Below are positions 48,224 to 57,695 of a stretch of DNA of 64,000 nt, piece after piece. The translations under genes and the position numbers were made by a program. Within the stretch, counting starts at the first letter, position 1. Every line of letters starts with the position of its first letter. Source of the DNA: Bacteroidota bacterium (lineage in GTDB: Bacteria > Bacteroidota > Bacteroidia > Chitinophagales > Chitinophagaceae). Where the stretch lies: assembly GCA_030706685.1 (NCBI GenBank), contig JAUZOA010000009.1, positions 1 to 64,000 of the forward strand, given 5' to 3'. The notes below the pieces were generated by a model that had not been told where the DNA came from, made no database searches, and saw nothing but the letters and a program-made list of their open reading frames with translations.

Positions 48224-50566
48224 ATTAGCCGGGCAACAATAATTTTTAAACCACTCAGCAGGAATTTCCTGCGGCTCCGATCCATTTTTGCTATACTGCA
48301 ATTTCAATGTATAGCCTCCCCCGCCTTCTATAAAATCGAGCGCTATACTATGCAATCCTTTTTTTAGCGCCACCTGGCCATTCTTTTCCCTGGGCGCATG
48401 CATACCATCGTTATTGACAACTTCGCGGCCAGCTATCCGCAGCACGGCTCCATCATCGCTGGTAAGATAAAAACTATAGATCCCGTCTTCGGGCACATTT
48501 ATATATCCCCTGTATTGCAAAGCGAAACTTGGCGCTTCGGCTTCTTTGGGAACGATTATACCCGGTACATTAGCAAACCCATCGGGTTTATCATTCGGGA
48601 TAAGCGTTGTATTTTTAAAAAATTGTTTATACCAGTTGCAAATCAGCCCGGCATTGGCAGCAGCAACCGGTTCTGCTTCAGCCAGGCTTTCTTTCCGGTA
48701 ATGCAGGCTGTAAACATCTCCCCTTTCGCCATTTGCCCTGAATGCCGCCAGCCTGATAGTTTGTGATTGACTGATCACCAAAGGTTCGGTTAACACGCTG
48801 GAACGTGTATCGGGCTGTGTATTATCCTGCGTGTACCTGATCGTCAGGTTGTGCAGTGGTTTTTCAATTGAAAGCGTATCCTTGTCTGTAAAAGCATAAT
48901 TCTCCAGTAACGGCAGATCCGGCAAACGATAATTTACCTGCAATAAATCAAGTCTTGTATAATGAACCATTAATCGTTGTAAATAAAATTTATAATCATT
49001 GCGATGGGTCCATAATCTTTCCGCAAGAGCGGTCATCCGTGGCATGATCATATAATCGGCGCGTTTTTCAGATGGGATTTGTTCCGACCATAGATTAGCC
49101 TGCGCGCCGGTAATATTCTTAGCTTCATCTTCGGTCAAGCCTGCGGGTACCGGGTCATAATGATACACGGCTGGTAAAGAGTTTTTATCAGGTTGTTCAT
49201 TAAAGTATAAGGGATTCCCGGGTGTCATGATTACTTTATTCCCGTTTTTGGCCGCCATGACAGGCGCTTTCGGCACCCATGTTCTCCAATACATGATCAC
49301 CGCGGTTTTGCTGATACCTCCTTCCAGTATTTCATCCCAGCCAATAAGGGTCCGGCCCTTTTCCCTGAAGAATTCTTCCATTTTGCGGATAAAATAACTT
49401 TGCAATTCCGCTGTGGTTTTCAATCCCTCTTTTGCCATCAATGCTTTGCATTCATCAGACTTTGCCCAGAATGAGCGATCTACTTCATCACCGCCAATAT
49501 GAATATACTGGCCGGGAAAAATATCCATGATCTCGGTAAATACATCTTTGGCAAATTCAAAAGTCGTGGGAAGACATGGGCAGACCGGTATTGAAAACAA
49601 TTCACCAAAAGCGCTTTTGCCATTACAACTTAAATAATTGTAGGCGTTGATGGCCGCCATCATGTGACCGGGCATATCAATTTCCGGTATGATATCAATA
49701 TGCCTTGCCGCGGCATAAGCTACTACCTCTTTCATCTCCTGTTGCGTATAATAACCGCCATATAGAATTTTCCCGTTTTTATGAATGATATGACTGGCAT
49801 CAATAATGAAATCAGGGTTATCTTTTGATCGTTCCATGCAGGCGGAATCCTGTTTATTGAAAGTTCTCCAGGCCCCTTCTTCCGTCAACCTGGGGTATTT
49901 TTTTATTTCGATCCTCCAGCCCTGGTCATCGGTAAGATGAAGATGGAGTTTGTTGAACTTGTACAAGGCCATCAGGTCAATGAGCTTTTTAAGGTAGGCT
50001 ACGGAAAAAAAATGTCTTGATACATCGAGGTGCATCCCCCGCCATGCATAGGCAGGCTCATCCTTTATCGTAACAGCGGGTAAGGAAAAACTCTTTTGCA
50101 GGGGTCCATTTTTTTTCTCAACAGAAGCCGGCAATAGTTGTCGTATTGTTTGTATTGCCATGAACATACCAGCCGGTGATTTCGCGCTCAGCGTTACCTG
50201 CCGGTTAGTGATGCTGAGATGATAACCTTCAGGCGCTGTTACAGAAGTATCATATATCAACCGGATGGCGGAGCCCTTTGTGTTTGTACTTTGTTTTAAT
50301 GGTCTGCCAAAACCGGGTGCAAAAAGTTCACTTAATATACCGGCTTCATTTTTAAAAAGATGATCAGCCGGTACAAGGATCACGGTCGCGGGAGTAACAA
50401 TAAAATGACCCTGGCCCGATGCCAGGTTTGCCGGGTAAGGTATGAGCGGGTATTGAATGACATCCTGCTGCGCATTGGCGGCGCCGTTGCAGGTAAACAG
50501 CAACCAACAGAAAACGCGGCCTATCCACCGGTTATATTTTTCCTTTATAATACTATTGCTCTGCAA
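48206..50566 (-). CDS. GH20 beta-N-acetylhexosaminidase with CHB_HEX-like and PA14-like C-terminal domains
   Basis: 786 aa; LHLHLTDDQGWRIEIKKYPRLTEEGAWR, YIHIGGDEVDRSFW, NLWSEQIPSEKRADYMIMPRMTALAERLW; C-terminal YINVPEDGIYSFYLTSDDGAVLRIAGREVV. Confidence 0.95.
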   Translation of the reverse strand: MQSNSIIKEKYNRWIGRVFCWLLFTCNGAANAQQDVIQYPLIPYPANLASGQGHFIVTPATVILVPADHLFKNEAGILSELFAPGFGRPLKQSTNTKGSAIRLIYDTSVTAPEGYHLSITNRQVTLSAKSPAGMFMAIQTIRQLLPASVEKKNGPLQKSFSLPAVTIKDEPAYAWRGMHLDVSRHFFSVAYLKKLIDLMALYKFNKLHLHLTDDQGWRIEIKKYPRLTEEGAWRTFNKQDSACMERSKDNPDFIIDASHIIHKNGKILYGGYYTQQEMKEVVAYAAARHIDIIPEIDMPGHMMAAINAYNYLSCNGKSAFGELFSIPVCPCLPTTFEFAKDVFTEIMDIFPGQYIHIGGDEVDRSFWAKSDECKALMAKEGLKTTAELQSYFIRKMEEFFREKGRTLIGWDEILEGGISKTAVIMYWRTWVPKAPVMAAKNGNKVIMTPGNPLYFNEQPDKNSLPAVYHYDPVPAGLTEDEAKNITGAQANLWSEQIPSEKRADYMIMPRMTALAERLWTHRNDYKFYLQRLMVHYTRLDLLQVNYRLPDLPLLENYAFTDKDTLSIEKPLHNLTIRYTQDNTQPDTRSSVLTEPLVISQSQTIRLAAFRANGERGDVYSLHYRKESLAEAEPVAAANAGLICNWYKQFFKNTTLIPNDKPDGFANVPGIIVPKEAEAPSFALQYRGYINVPEDGIYSFYLTSDDGAVLRIAGREVVNNDGMHAPREKNGQVALKKGLHSIALDFIEGGGGYTLKLQYSKNGSEPQEIPAEWFKNYCCPANGAKAR

Positions 50567-52397
50567 CGGTCAATTGATTTAAAATAGGATCCTGCAATGC
50601 AGTTAATGAAGTATGCCCTTGTTTTAATTCATCAAAAACTACTATTTCATTCACTCCTTTTTTCAACCATCCTGCCGGTACATACAGTGTTTGTTGCGGG
50701 CCTGTTTGCCAGTACTTGCCAATGTTCAGCCCGTTCAAAAAAACAAAGCCCTTGCCAAAAGAGCGCATATCCAGGTATGTGTCACCTGTTTCAGTCAGCG
50801 TAAAATATCCCTTGTATAAGCCGGGTTGGGACCCGGGCGTTTTCACTTTGAATTTAATAGTATTCAAATCGCTGAACGGGAAGCTGTACATTTTCCAGTC
50901 AGCTATTTCAGTACCGTTTAAAGTAACTCTTTGCAGGATGCCTTTGCGATTATCTGTTAAATAGGGGCCATAATTAATACGACCGTTGTTTTCAACCCAT
51001 ATATCCAGCATCGCATTTTGCAGAATATCGTTCAGTAACAATGAATCTTGTTTGAGTCTCCTGTCCAGTATACCCGCTTGCTTACCATTGATATAAATAA
51101 TAGCATAATCTCTTAGCCCCCCGATTTTTAAATAGCCCGGTTTTGCCTGTTTAATAACGGAGCGATATAAAACAAAACCATAGGCCTGGTCAATGGCTTC
51201 GAAGCATAGTGGTGTTTTGGATAAAACAGGTTTGGGCAGATTGTCAAACACGCCGGCGAATTGTGTGAACAAGATATTTGTAATGGCAATTGTTTTTTTC
51301 TTCACCGGCACCGCAGGTAAGGTTGATCCGGGTGGTAAATGCTTCGCTATTATTTCCCGGAACTTAAAATACTTTTCTGTAGGGTTGCCCGCTTCATCCA
51401 GTGGCGCATCATAATCATAACTGGAAACCTGTGGCGCATAAGGCTGATCAATGTTCATATTGGCCCCGTTCATAAAATCGCGGGTAGTGCCGCCGTGAAA
51501 AACATACATATTGACGGATATGCCCGCGCTTAAAATTTTATCTAATTTCTCCGCTTCCTTATCTGCCACGCCTTTTGCATGTCGTTTACCCCATTGATCA
51601 AACCAGCCGGGATACCATTCTGCTACATAATAAGGGCCTTCCCCTTCATGGTATTTATTGATTACTGCTTTCACTTCAGCCGGATCTTCCAGTCCATTTA
51701 CCGCAGGCAGGTAACCAGGTAAATATCCGTTGGCCATTTTATCGGCGCCATCACAGGTAAATAAGACTCCGTCAAAACCGGCATTCCTGAATAATTGCCG
51801 GTTCATGTCAAGGTACGTTTTATCATTGCTGTAAGAGCCGTATTCATTTTCGATCTGTACCATCAATATATTGCCGCCATGCGTTACTAAAAGCGGGACT
51901 AATTGTTTTGCTAATTGCAGGATGTATTGAGCATAGGCCCCGGTAAACCGCTTATCCCTGCTTCTCACCTTAACCGTGCTGTCTTTAAGCAGCCACCAGG
52001 GATAACCACCGAACTCCCATTCGGCACAAACATAAGGGCTTGGGCGCAATACAACCCACAAGCCCTCTTCCCTGGCAATTTGTATAAAGGCGGCTATATT
52101 ATTGTTATCGCTAAAATCATATTTACCGGGGAAAGGCTCATGAGCATTCCAGAAAACATAGGTACCGATTGTGTTCAGGCCCATCGCTTTTGCCATCTTC
52201 ATCCTGTCTCTCCAATATTCTTTAGGGATGCGGGTATAATGCATTTCGCCCGATATCATTTGAAAAGGCTTGCCATCCAGCAGGAAAGCCGTGTCGCCCA
52301 GTGAAAAACTATGTTGTTGTGTTTGGGCCGAAGCGGGTCTGTAAGCTGATGGCCCCATCATCAGAATAAAAACCAGGCTGATCCGATATATCATCAT
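50553..52397 (-). CDS. GH35 beta-galactosidase
   Basis: 614 aa; MISGEMHYTRIPKEYWRDRMKMAKAMGLNTIGTYVFWNAHEP, ILMVQIENEYGSY, YYVAEWYPGWFDQWG, NMYVFHGGTTRDFMNGAN. Confidence 0.96.
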   Translation of the reverse strand: MMIYRISLVFILMMGPSAYRPASAQTQQHSFSLGDTAFLLDGKPFQMISGEMHYTRIPKEYWRDRMKMAKAMGLNTIGTYVFWNAHEPFPGKYDFSDNNNIAAFIQIAREEGLWVVLRPSPYVCAEWEFGGYPWWLLKDSTVKVRSRDKRFTGAYAQYILQLAKQLVPLLVTHGGNILMVQIENEYGSYSNDKTYLDMNRQLFRNAGFDGVLFTCDGADKMANGYLPGYLPAVNGLEDPAEVKAVINKYHEGEGPYYVAEWYPGWFDQWGKRHAKGVADKEAEKLDKILSAGISVNMYVFHGGTTRDFMNGANMNIDQPYAPQVSSYDYDAPLDEAGNPTEKYFKFREIIAKHLPPGSTLPAVPVKKKTIAITNILFTQFAGVFDNLPKPVLSKTPLCFEAIDQAYGFVLYRSVIKQAKPGYLKIGGLRDYAIIYINGKQAGILDRRLKQDSLLLNDILQNAMLDIWVENNGRINYGPYLTDNRKGILQRVTLNGTEIADWKMYSFPFSDLNTIKFKVKTPGSQPGLYKGYFTLTETGDTYLDMRSFGKGFVFLNGLNIGKYWQTGPQQTLYVPAGWLKKGVNEIVVFDELKQGHTSLTALQDPILNQLTVAEQ

Positions 52398-52466
52398 GAG
52401 TAACTATTATTCAGGAAGTGCTAATTTACGAGGCATAACTATTATTTACTATTGCCACTAAAAACA

Positions 52467-52499
52467 GTTAACTGGTATTGCAAAAGCAAACCAGTTAAC
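52467..52499 (-). terminator. Rho-independent terminator-like hairpin downstream of the susCD-GH18-DUF1735 operon
   Basis: On the minus strand: GTTAACTGG-15 nt-CCAGTTAAC followed by TGTTTTTAG. Confidence 0.65.
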
Positions 52500-52672
52500 C
52501 ATGCTTATAAACGACTGCTTGCTTCCTGCCGATAATTGCCTGTGCTTAATGACTAATCACCAGGTAAAGACTTTGCTGAAATATATCCGGTTAAAATTGC
52601 TGCATCTTTCTTAACTATCCGGGCCTGAACCTGGTGAAAGTCATGGCTAAAAAGCAAACCAGAGCCTCACTC

Positions 52673-53713
52673 TTATTGTACAGCATTTACTTCCCCAAAG
52701 CCTACCCTGCTGCCGCTCACCCATGCCGAAATATCAAACCTGAAATATTGAGCCGTTGGCGGAGCAAGGAAGTTCACTCCTTTCAGATCAGGGCTGGCAG
52801 CGGTTGATCCTGTTGCCGGGCCTGTCCCTTTCCATATTCCCTGTACCGTCCATGTCACATTATCATTGCTTGTAGAAATGGTCATCTGCGTTGCATTTTC
52901 CGATGCGGATACATAATTGGGAACAATTTGAAATCCCTTTACCGTTTGCTGGCTTCCCAGATTGATGATCGCCCATTTCGCAGCTGTAGAACTATTACTG
53001 GATCTCCAGGATGTACTGTTATTCCCATCTATCATGGCGGGTCCAAGTGCTCCTGAAGTGGTATTACTTACTGTCACGCTCCAGGCTGTTCTGCTCATCA
53101 GGGTCCCGGTCAATGATGTCTGGACCGAGTCTACATTCGTATATATGTATGGAACATATAAATAAGCAGTAGCCTTGTTGGTACTGATGCCTACACCTTT
53201 ATCTTCGCTCCCGATTTTTGTAACGGTAAGCGGCAGCACATACCCATTCGTATCTGTAAGCGCGCGGACATTCGTGATTTCAATTTTAATCGGGTCTGAT
53301 GCCAGCGTACCGGCATTTATTTTATGCTGGTAGCCGCTGACTGTATACGTATTTGCCGGCAGCAACAAACATTTTTTATTATTATCCTTGTTGAATTGAC
53401 CGACAAACCGGTCATCCGGGTAGATATATACATCCACATCTGCAGGAACTTCGCGGGTGGAATATACAGGTATTTCAAAAGAAGTCTTGCCCCAGATAGA
53501 TATGGGAGTTTGTGTTAAAGACGCAGCTATTGTATTATTGGCCGTACCAAAATCACCCTGGACAAATACCAGGAGTTCTTTTGATTCAAGCACATCTTTT
53601 TTACAGGAGCTTAAAAGTACCAGGGCAGTTAGTCCTAATAGCTGAATGCTTTTATTGAAAAGGTTTATCTTTCTCATACCTTCTTTTTTAATTTCATAAA
53701 AGTTTATTTGCAC
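52673..53713 (-). CDS. DUF1735-type (BT_3987-like N-terminal domain) lipoprotein with F5/8 type C-like domain; putative surface glycan-binding protein
   Basis: 346 aa; lipobox LLSSCKKD, N-terminal IPVYSTREVPADVDVYIYPDD, C-terminal SWRSSNSSTAAKWAIINLGSQQTVKGFQIVPN discoidin fold. Confidence 0.8.
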   Translation of the reverse strand: MQINFYEIKKEGMRKINLFNKSIQLLGLTALVLLSSCKKDVLESKELLVFVQGDFGTANNTIAASLTQTPISIWGKTSFEIPVYSTREVPADVDVYIYPDDRFVGQFNKDNNKKCLLLPANTYTVSGYQHKINAGTLASDPIKIEITNVRALTDTNGYVLPLTVTKIGSEDKGVGISTNKATAYLYVPYIYTNVDSVQTSLTGTLMSRTAWSVTVSNTTSGALGPAMIDGNNSTSWRSSNSSTAAKWAIINLGSQQTVKGFQIVPNYVSASENATQMTISTSNDNVTWTVQGIWKGTGPATGSTAASPDLKGVNFLAPPTAQYFRFDISAWVSGSRVGFGEVNAVQ

Positions 53714-53733
53714 CTTCTACCATCCGCGCAGTT

Positions 53734-54909
53734 TTATTGAGCACACTTATTAGCAGGATCTGAATTCCACACTACCGGCGCCTTTGTCCAGGTCATATTG
53801 CGTCCGTTGCCGGTGCGGTCAAAAAAAGTATTTCCTGAACCTTCATTAAGCTTCCAGTAGGCAATCAATCCACTGGCCGCCGCATCTACACCGCATAATC
53901 CTTCCTGAATTTCCGTTTTGGATAAGGGCCGGTTCCAGAAGCGTATTTCAGCGATACGACCAAGAAATCGTTGAGCTGTTTGATAGCCCGCATATGACAT
54001 ACCGAGCTCAAGCGCGCCGAATGTATATACCTGCCCGGAAGCATCAAAACTATTATCCAATGTACCGTCTACATACAGTTTACAGGTACTGCCATCATAA
54101 ACACAAGAGATGGTGTACCATCTTCCCAGGGCGAATAAGGTATTAGAAAAAACGCTTCCCGAAGAATTGATCCATTGCAACTGGTTTTGCTGGCTGCCCG
54201 CTTCCCCGAAACGCAATAGATTAAACATGCTTTGATCCACCGGCCCCCAGTTGCATAAACGGCTGATGGGAGGGCTGCCTGTATGCCATGCATTGACGTA
54301 ACACTTGACCTCGAAGGTAAAGGCTCTTACATTCGTATAAGGAGTAGGAAAAGTATCACTGTCATAAAAGTTGGGATTCTGGATATCTACAGCATTGAAT
54401 TGGTTAACCCTGGCAACTTTTAGAAAAATGGTGCGGGAAGGCTCCAGTACCGCTAGCGGTCCTGTCACATTTTTAATAGTTACGGGTATGACATAAGATC
54501 TTCCGTCTACAAAATCGTTGATGGATGTAATGCGTACGGTAACAGGATCGGATACATTCGTTCCGGTTTTAATCACGCCGCTCGTGGCGGATATATCATA
54601 GCTTCCCACCGGCGCGGGATAGTAATTGGCCGCTAGTTCCGCATTGTATTTTGCGACCAGGCTCGTGTCAATTGCAAAATTTACGGTAATATCCTCAGCC
54701 ACTATGCCGGTAGCCGTTGCCGTTACAGCATAAGTGGATGGAACAGTTTCCACTGTGAATTTTACAATTTTAGTAGTTTCAGTGCCCGTTATAAGAATTA
54801 CATCCGGATGTTCCGTATATTTTTTGCAGGTGGAAAAGAGAACGGGGATGGCACAAAGCACCGCAATGGAAGAGATCCCGGAAGTATATTTTGATAAGTT
54901 CATATTCAT
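53734..54909 (-). CDS. DUF1735-type lipoprotein with LamG/concanavalin-like domain; putative surface glycan-binding protein
   Basis: 391 aa; FSTCKKYTEHPD lipobox; VNFAIDTSLVAKYNA; LamG-like RWYTISCVYDGSTCKLYVDGTLDNS ... GRIAEIRFWNRPLSKTEI. Confidence 0.85.
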   Translation of the reverse strand: MNMNLSKYTSGISSIAVLCAIPVLFSTCKKYTEHPDVILITGTETTKIVKFTVETVPSTYAVTATATGIVAEDITVNFAIDTSLVAKYNAELAANYYPAPVGSYDISATSGVIKTGTNVSDPVTVRITSINDFVDGRSYVIPVTIKNVTGPLAVLEPSRTIFLKVARVNQFNAVDIQNPNFYDSDTFPTPYTNVRAFTFEVKCYVNAWHTGSPPISRLCNWGPVDQSMFNLLRFGEAGSQQNQLQWINSSGSVFSNTLFALGRWYTISCVYDGSTCKLYVDGTLDNSFDASGQVYTFGALELGMSYAGYQTAQRFLGRIAEIRFWNRPLSKTEIQEGLCGVDAAASGLIAYWKLNEGSGNTFFDRTGNGRNMTWTKAPVVWNSDPANKCAQ

Positions 54910-54943
54910 TTGTTTTAAAAAATTTATACTAACACACGAATCT

Positions 54944-56023
54944 TTAACGTACTGCCGGGTTTACAATCTGGATAGTACGTCTTACATTGCGGTAAGGCGG
55001 GGAAGTGTTGTAATCCCTGTCGAAATAAAATCCTCCCCAGCCCGCTTTTTTCCCTTGTGTCGGATTCCAGCGGGCCATACCTTCCAGCGAGTACATCTGT
55101 GTTCCTTCCTTTGTTAATGTATTACCATTGGCCTCTGTAAAAGGAGAACCCCCTGTCGCCCACCAATCACCCAGGTTTTCGGTAACGATAAATTTTCTTG
55201 TAGGAAGCCAGCTCACAGAGTTATACCGGCCCTGAAGGAATGAGGCAGAAGTCGTAGTAGTGCCCTGTGTATAAGACTGGTTGACAAGATAATTGATATA
55301 GGGTTCGATAGCGGAAGGTATTGCATCTGTATAATAATCAACAATCAGGTACTTGTCAGGATGGGCAGATTTAGGGCCTACGGAATCTCCCAGGATTTGA
55401 ACAAACTTTGTTAAATTATTCCCGGAAAGCCAGTCAACAAATTGCCCATTATTCGGCTCATAGTCAAGATCCAACCCGTCCAAATCATTATTACGGACCA
55501 TACCGAGGAGGTAATTAGCATAATCCTTAAGCCCCTGATCCGATAATTCAAACCGGCCATTGTATTTCTGTATCCTTATGATTTCGGGTATAACCATTTT
55601 AATACCTCTTACTTCCATAGCACGGCGCATTTCAGTGTAGGCAATTGGGTTGTATGTTGAAAGCGAGTCATCATGCCGCAATGATGGAATACCCGCCCAA
55701 AGACTACAGAAGTCAAGACTATCCGGGAGACCGGCGATATGCTCACCGAAGGAAGCCGATTGTTTGTAGTCGGCAATAACTCCTTCTTTATTGCCATAGG
55801 CGGCAAACCACCCATAGAAAACCTGGTGATCAGATTTTTTGTATGCTCTAAGGTTGGCGTAATACTCATCGCTATACTTATTTGCATTCTGAAGCGATAA
55901 AGCGTCAGCAGTATTTTGCTTTTTGCAATTAATAAACACCATTGTAATGATGAGAATCAAAAAAGGTGATGTTAATTTTCTTGTCATGATACTATTTTTT
56001 AAAGCAATAAATATTGGTTGCAT
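54944..56023 (-). CDS. GH18 endo-beta-N-acetylglucosaminidase-type glycosidase
   Basis: 359 aa; lipobox INCKKQ; canonical DxxDxDxE as DGLDLDYEPN; followed by DUF1735 genes as in known N-glycan PULs. Confidence 0.9.
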   Translation of the reverse strand: MQPIFIALKNSIMTRKLTSPFLILIITMVFINCKKQNTADALSLQNANKYSDEYYANLRAYKKSDHQVFYGWFAAYGNKEGVIADYKQSASFGEHIAGLPDSLDFCSLWAGIPSLRHDDSLSTYNPIAYTEMRRAMEVRGIKMVIPEIIRIQKYNGRFELSDQGLKDYANYLLGMVRNNDLDGLDLDYEPNNGQFVDWLSGNNLTKFVQILGDSVGPKSAHPDKYLIVDYYTDAIPSAIEPYINYLVNQSYTQGTTTTSASFLQGRYNSVSWLPTRKFIVTENLGDWWATGGSPFTEANGNTLTKEGTQMYSLEGMARWNPTQGKKAGWGGFYFDRDYNTSPPYRNVRRTIQIVNPAVR

Positions 56024-56045
56024 GATTGGTTTTTTCCATTACTCA

Positions 56046-57674
56046 TTACGGTTTCTTATCCCACCAGAGTTTTGTTCCTCCATTATCAGCTCCCCCTAAC
56101 ACAGCAATGCCGGTCGCTACTCCCGATCCATTACTCTGATACTCCGATTGCGGAAAGGGCAACCGTCTTATCTGCGTAGTCGTGTTGATCAATCCTGCAC
56201 TATTGTTTACCACTACCGGGAATACTTTGGGATACCGCACACGCCTGAATTCTGTCCACGCTTCCTGTCCATCGGGATACATGGCAATCCATTTTTGTGT
56301 AAGAATTTTTTCCAGTTTGGTTTCCAGCGCATCCGTGGACTCCTTCCACTTAATAATGATTGTACTCAAGCTGCTGCCTGCGTTGACATTATTGCTGGCA
56401 ATAGAAGGATCAACATAGGTGGCAGGTTTACTCAAAGAGTCAGCAATGTAATTAGTGGAAGAGCCGGCGCCCCACTGATCAAAAGAGGTTTGAATCCCGG
56501 TTTGATAAAATGTCTGGGCCGTACCTCCCATGTTCCAGCCTCGTACAGCTCCTTCTGCTTTTAAAAAATACATTTCCGCAGCAGACATCCATCGTATCGG
56601 TGTTTCGGGGGCTACATTCAGTGTCGAAAAAGGTGTGGTGTATAATGCTTTATTGGTAATATTAATGCCATTGCGTATGCCGTGATAATTGTTATCCGCG
56701 ACCGCTTTATTAAACATTAAGGGAAGACGGGGGTCAGCATATCCTTTCAGGAAGGATTCCATATTGGCTCCCATTCTTACATCGTCAAAGTTGAAGCAGA
56801 TAATCTGCAAAGGGTTATGGATCTGGACCCCGTTGGCAGTTTTTAGTAAAGCATTATCATCATTGGTGGTAAAAACTCCATAGGAATTGTTGACGGCTGC
56901 TTCTGCATATTGCTGGGCCTTAACGGGATCAACATAGGCCAGTCGCATAGCCAGTCTTAACTTAAGTGAATTGGCAAATTTTATCCATTTCACATAATCA
57001 CCTCCGTAAATAAGATCATAACCGGCAAGCGGTTTTAATCCAGGAAAATTCTGCACATACGTGCTCAGCGTATTAATGGCAGAATCCAGGTCAGTAAAGA
57101 AGGAATAATAGATTGCACTCTGGGCATCATAAGGGGTCGTCAAACTACCACTCCCAAATTGGAAATAAGGAAGCGGGCCGTACATATCTGTAGTGCGATG
57201 CATGGCTTCTACCTTGATGATTTGGGCCAGCGCATAGATATGCTGGGCCGAAGACTGGCCCTGCGTTTTCTTTTTGATGGCCAGCCAGGCCGGCATTACG
57301 CTCAGGAACGCACGGTTAAACGCCTGCCCGTACCAGCCCGGAGTAAGATTATACGTCGTATTGTTGGAACCTCCGAACCAGTTATTGCTGGCGCCCATAT
57401 AACCCGAATACACATCACCCGCCAGGTTTTGTACAACCTGGTACATCTCATCCCCAAACGCCGGTTGTTGCGCTACCGGGAATACATTCTGCTCCATCTG
57501 GGAGAAAAATACCCCTGTAGACAAATTATCATACTGCATCATCTCCTCGGTCGCGTTGTTGGGATTGGTATTAAAATCCTTGAATTTCCTGGTGCAGCCG
57601 AAAGAAAAAATCAGCAACAATGCCGCAAGAGGCAGCAGGAATTTTTTAGTTGTAATCTTTTTAATCGTATTCAT
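56046..57674 (-). CDS. SusD/RagB-like lipoprotein (SusD-like_2 type)
   Basis: 542 aa; LLIFSFGCTRKFKDFNTNPN, KVEAMHRTTDMYGPLPYFQFG, KFANSLKLRLAMRLAYVD, WMSAAEMYFLKAEGAVRGWNMGG. Confidence 0.94.
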   Translation of the reverse strand: MNTIKKITTKKFLLPLAALLLIFSFGCTRKFKDFNTNPNNATEEMMQYDNLSTGVFFSQMEQNVFPVAQQPAFGDEMYQVVQNLAGDVYSGYMGASNNWFGGSNNTTYNLTPGWYGQAFNRAFLSVMPAWLAIKKKTQGQSSAQHIYALAQIIKVEAMHRTTDMYGPLPYFQFGSGSLTTPYDAQSAIYYSFFTDLDSAINTLSTYVQNFPGLKPLAGYDLIYGGDYVKWIKFANSLKLRLAMRLAYVDPVKAQQYAEAAVNNSYGVFTTNDDNALLKTANGVQIHNPLQIICFNFDDVRMGANMESFLKGYADPRLPLMFNKAVADNNYHGIRNGINITNKALYTTPFSTLNVAPETPIRWMSAAEMYFLKAEGAVRGWNMGGTAQTFYQTGIQTSFDQWGAGSSTNYIADSLSKPATYVDPSIASNNVNAGSSLSTIIIKWKESTDALETKLEKILTQKWIAMYPDGQEAWTEFRRVRYPKVFPVVVNNSAGLINTTTQIRRLPFPQSEYQSNGSGVATGIAVLGGADNGGTKLWWDKKP

Positions 57675-57695
57675 ATGAATCCTTTAAAAAAGTTA

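Noticed and set aside
55180-55200. CGGTAACGATAA operator half-site inside the GH18 gene
   Set aside because: Only a half-site, within coding sequence, without the TTTACGCAATCG half; likely chance.
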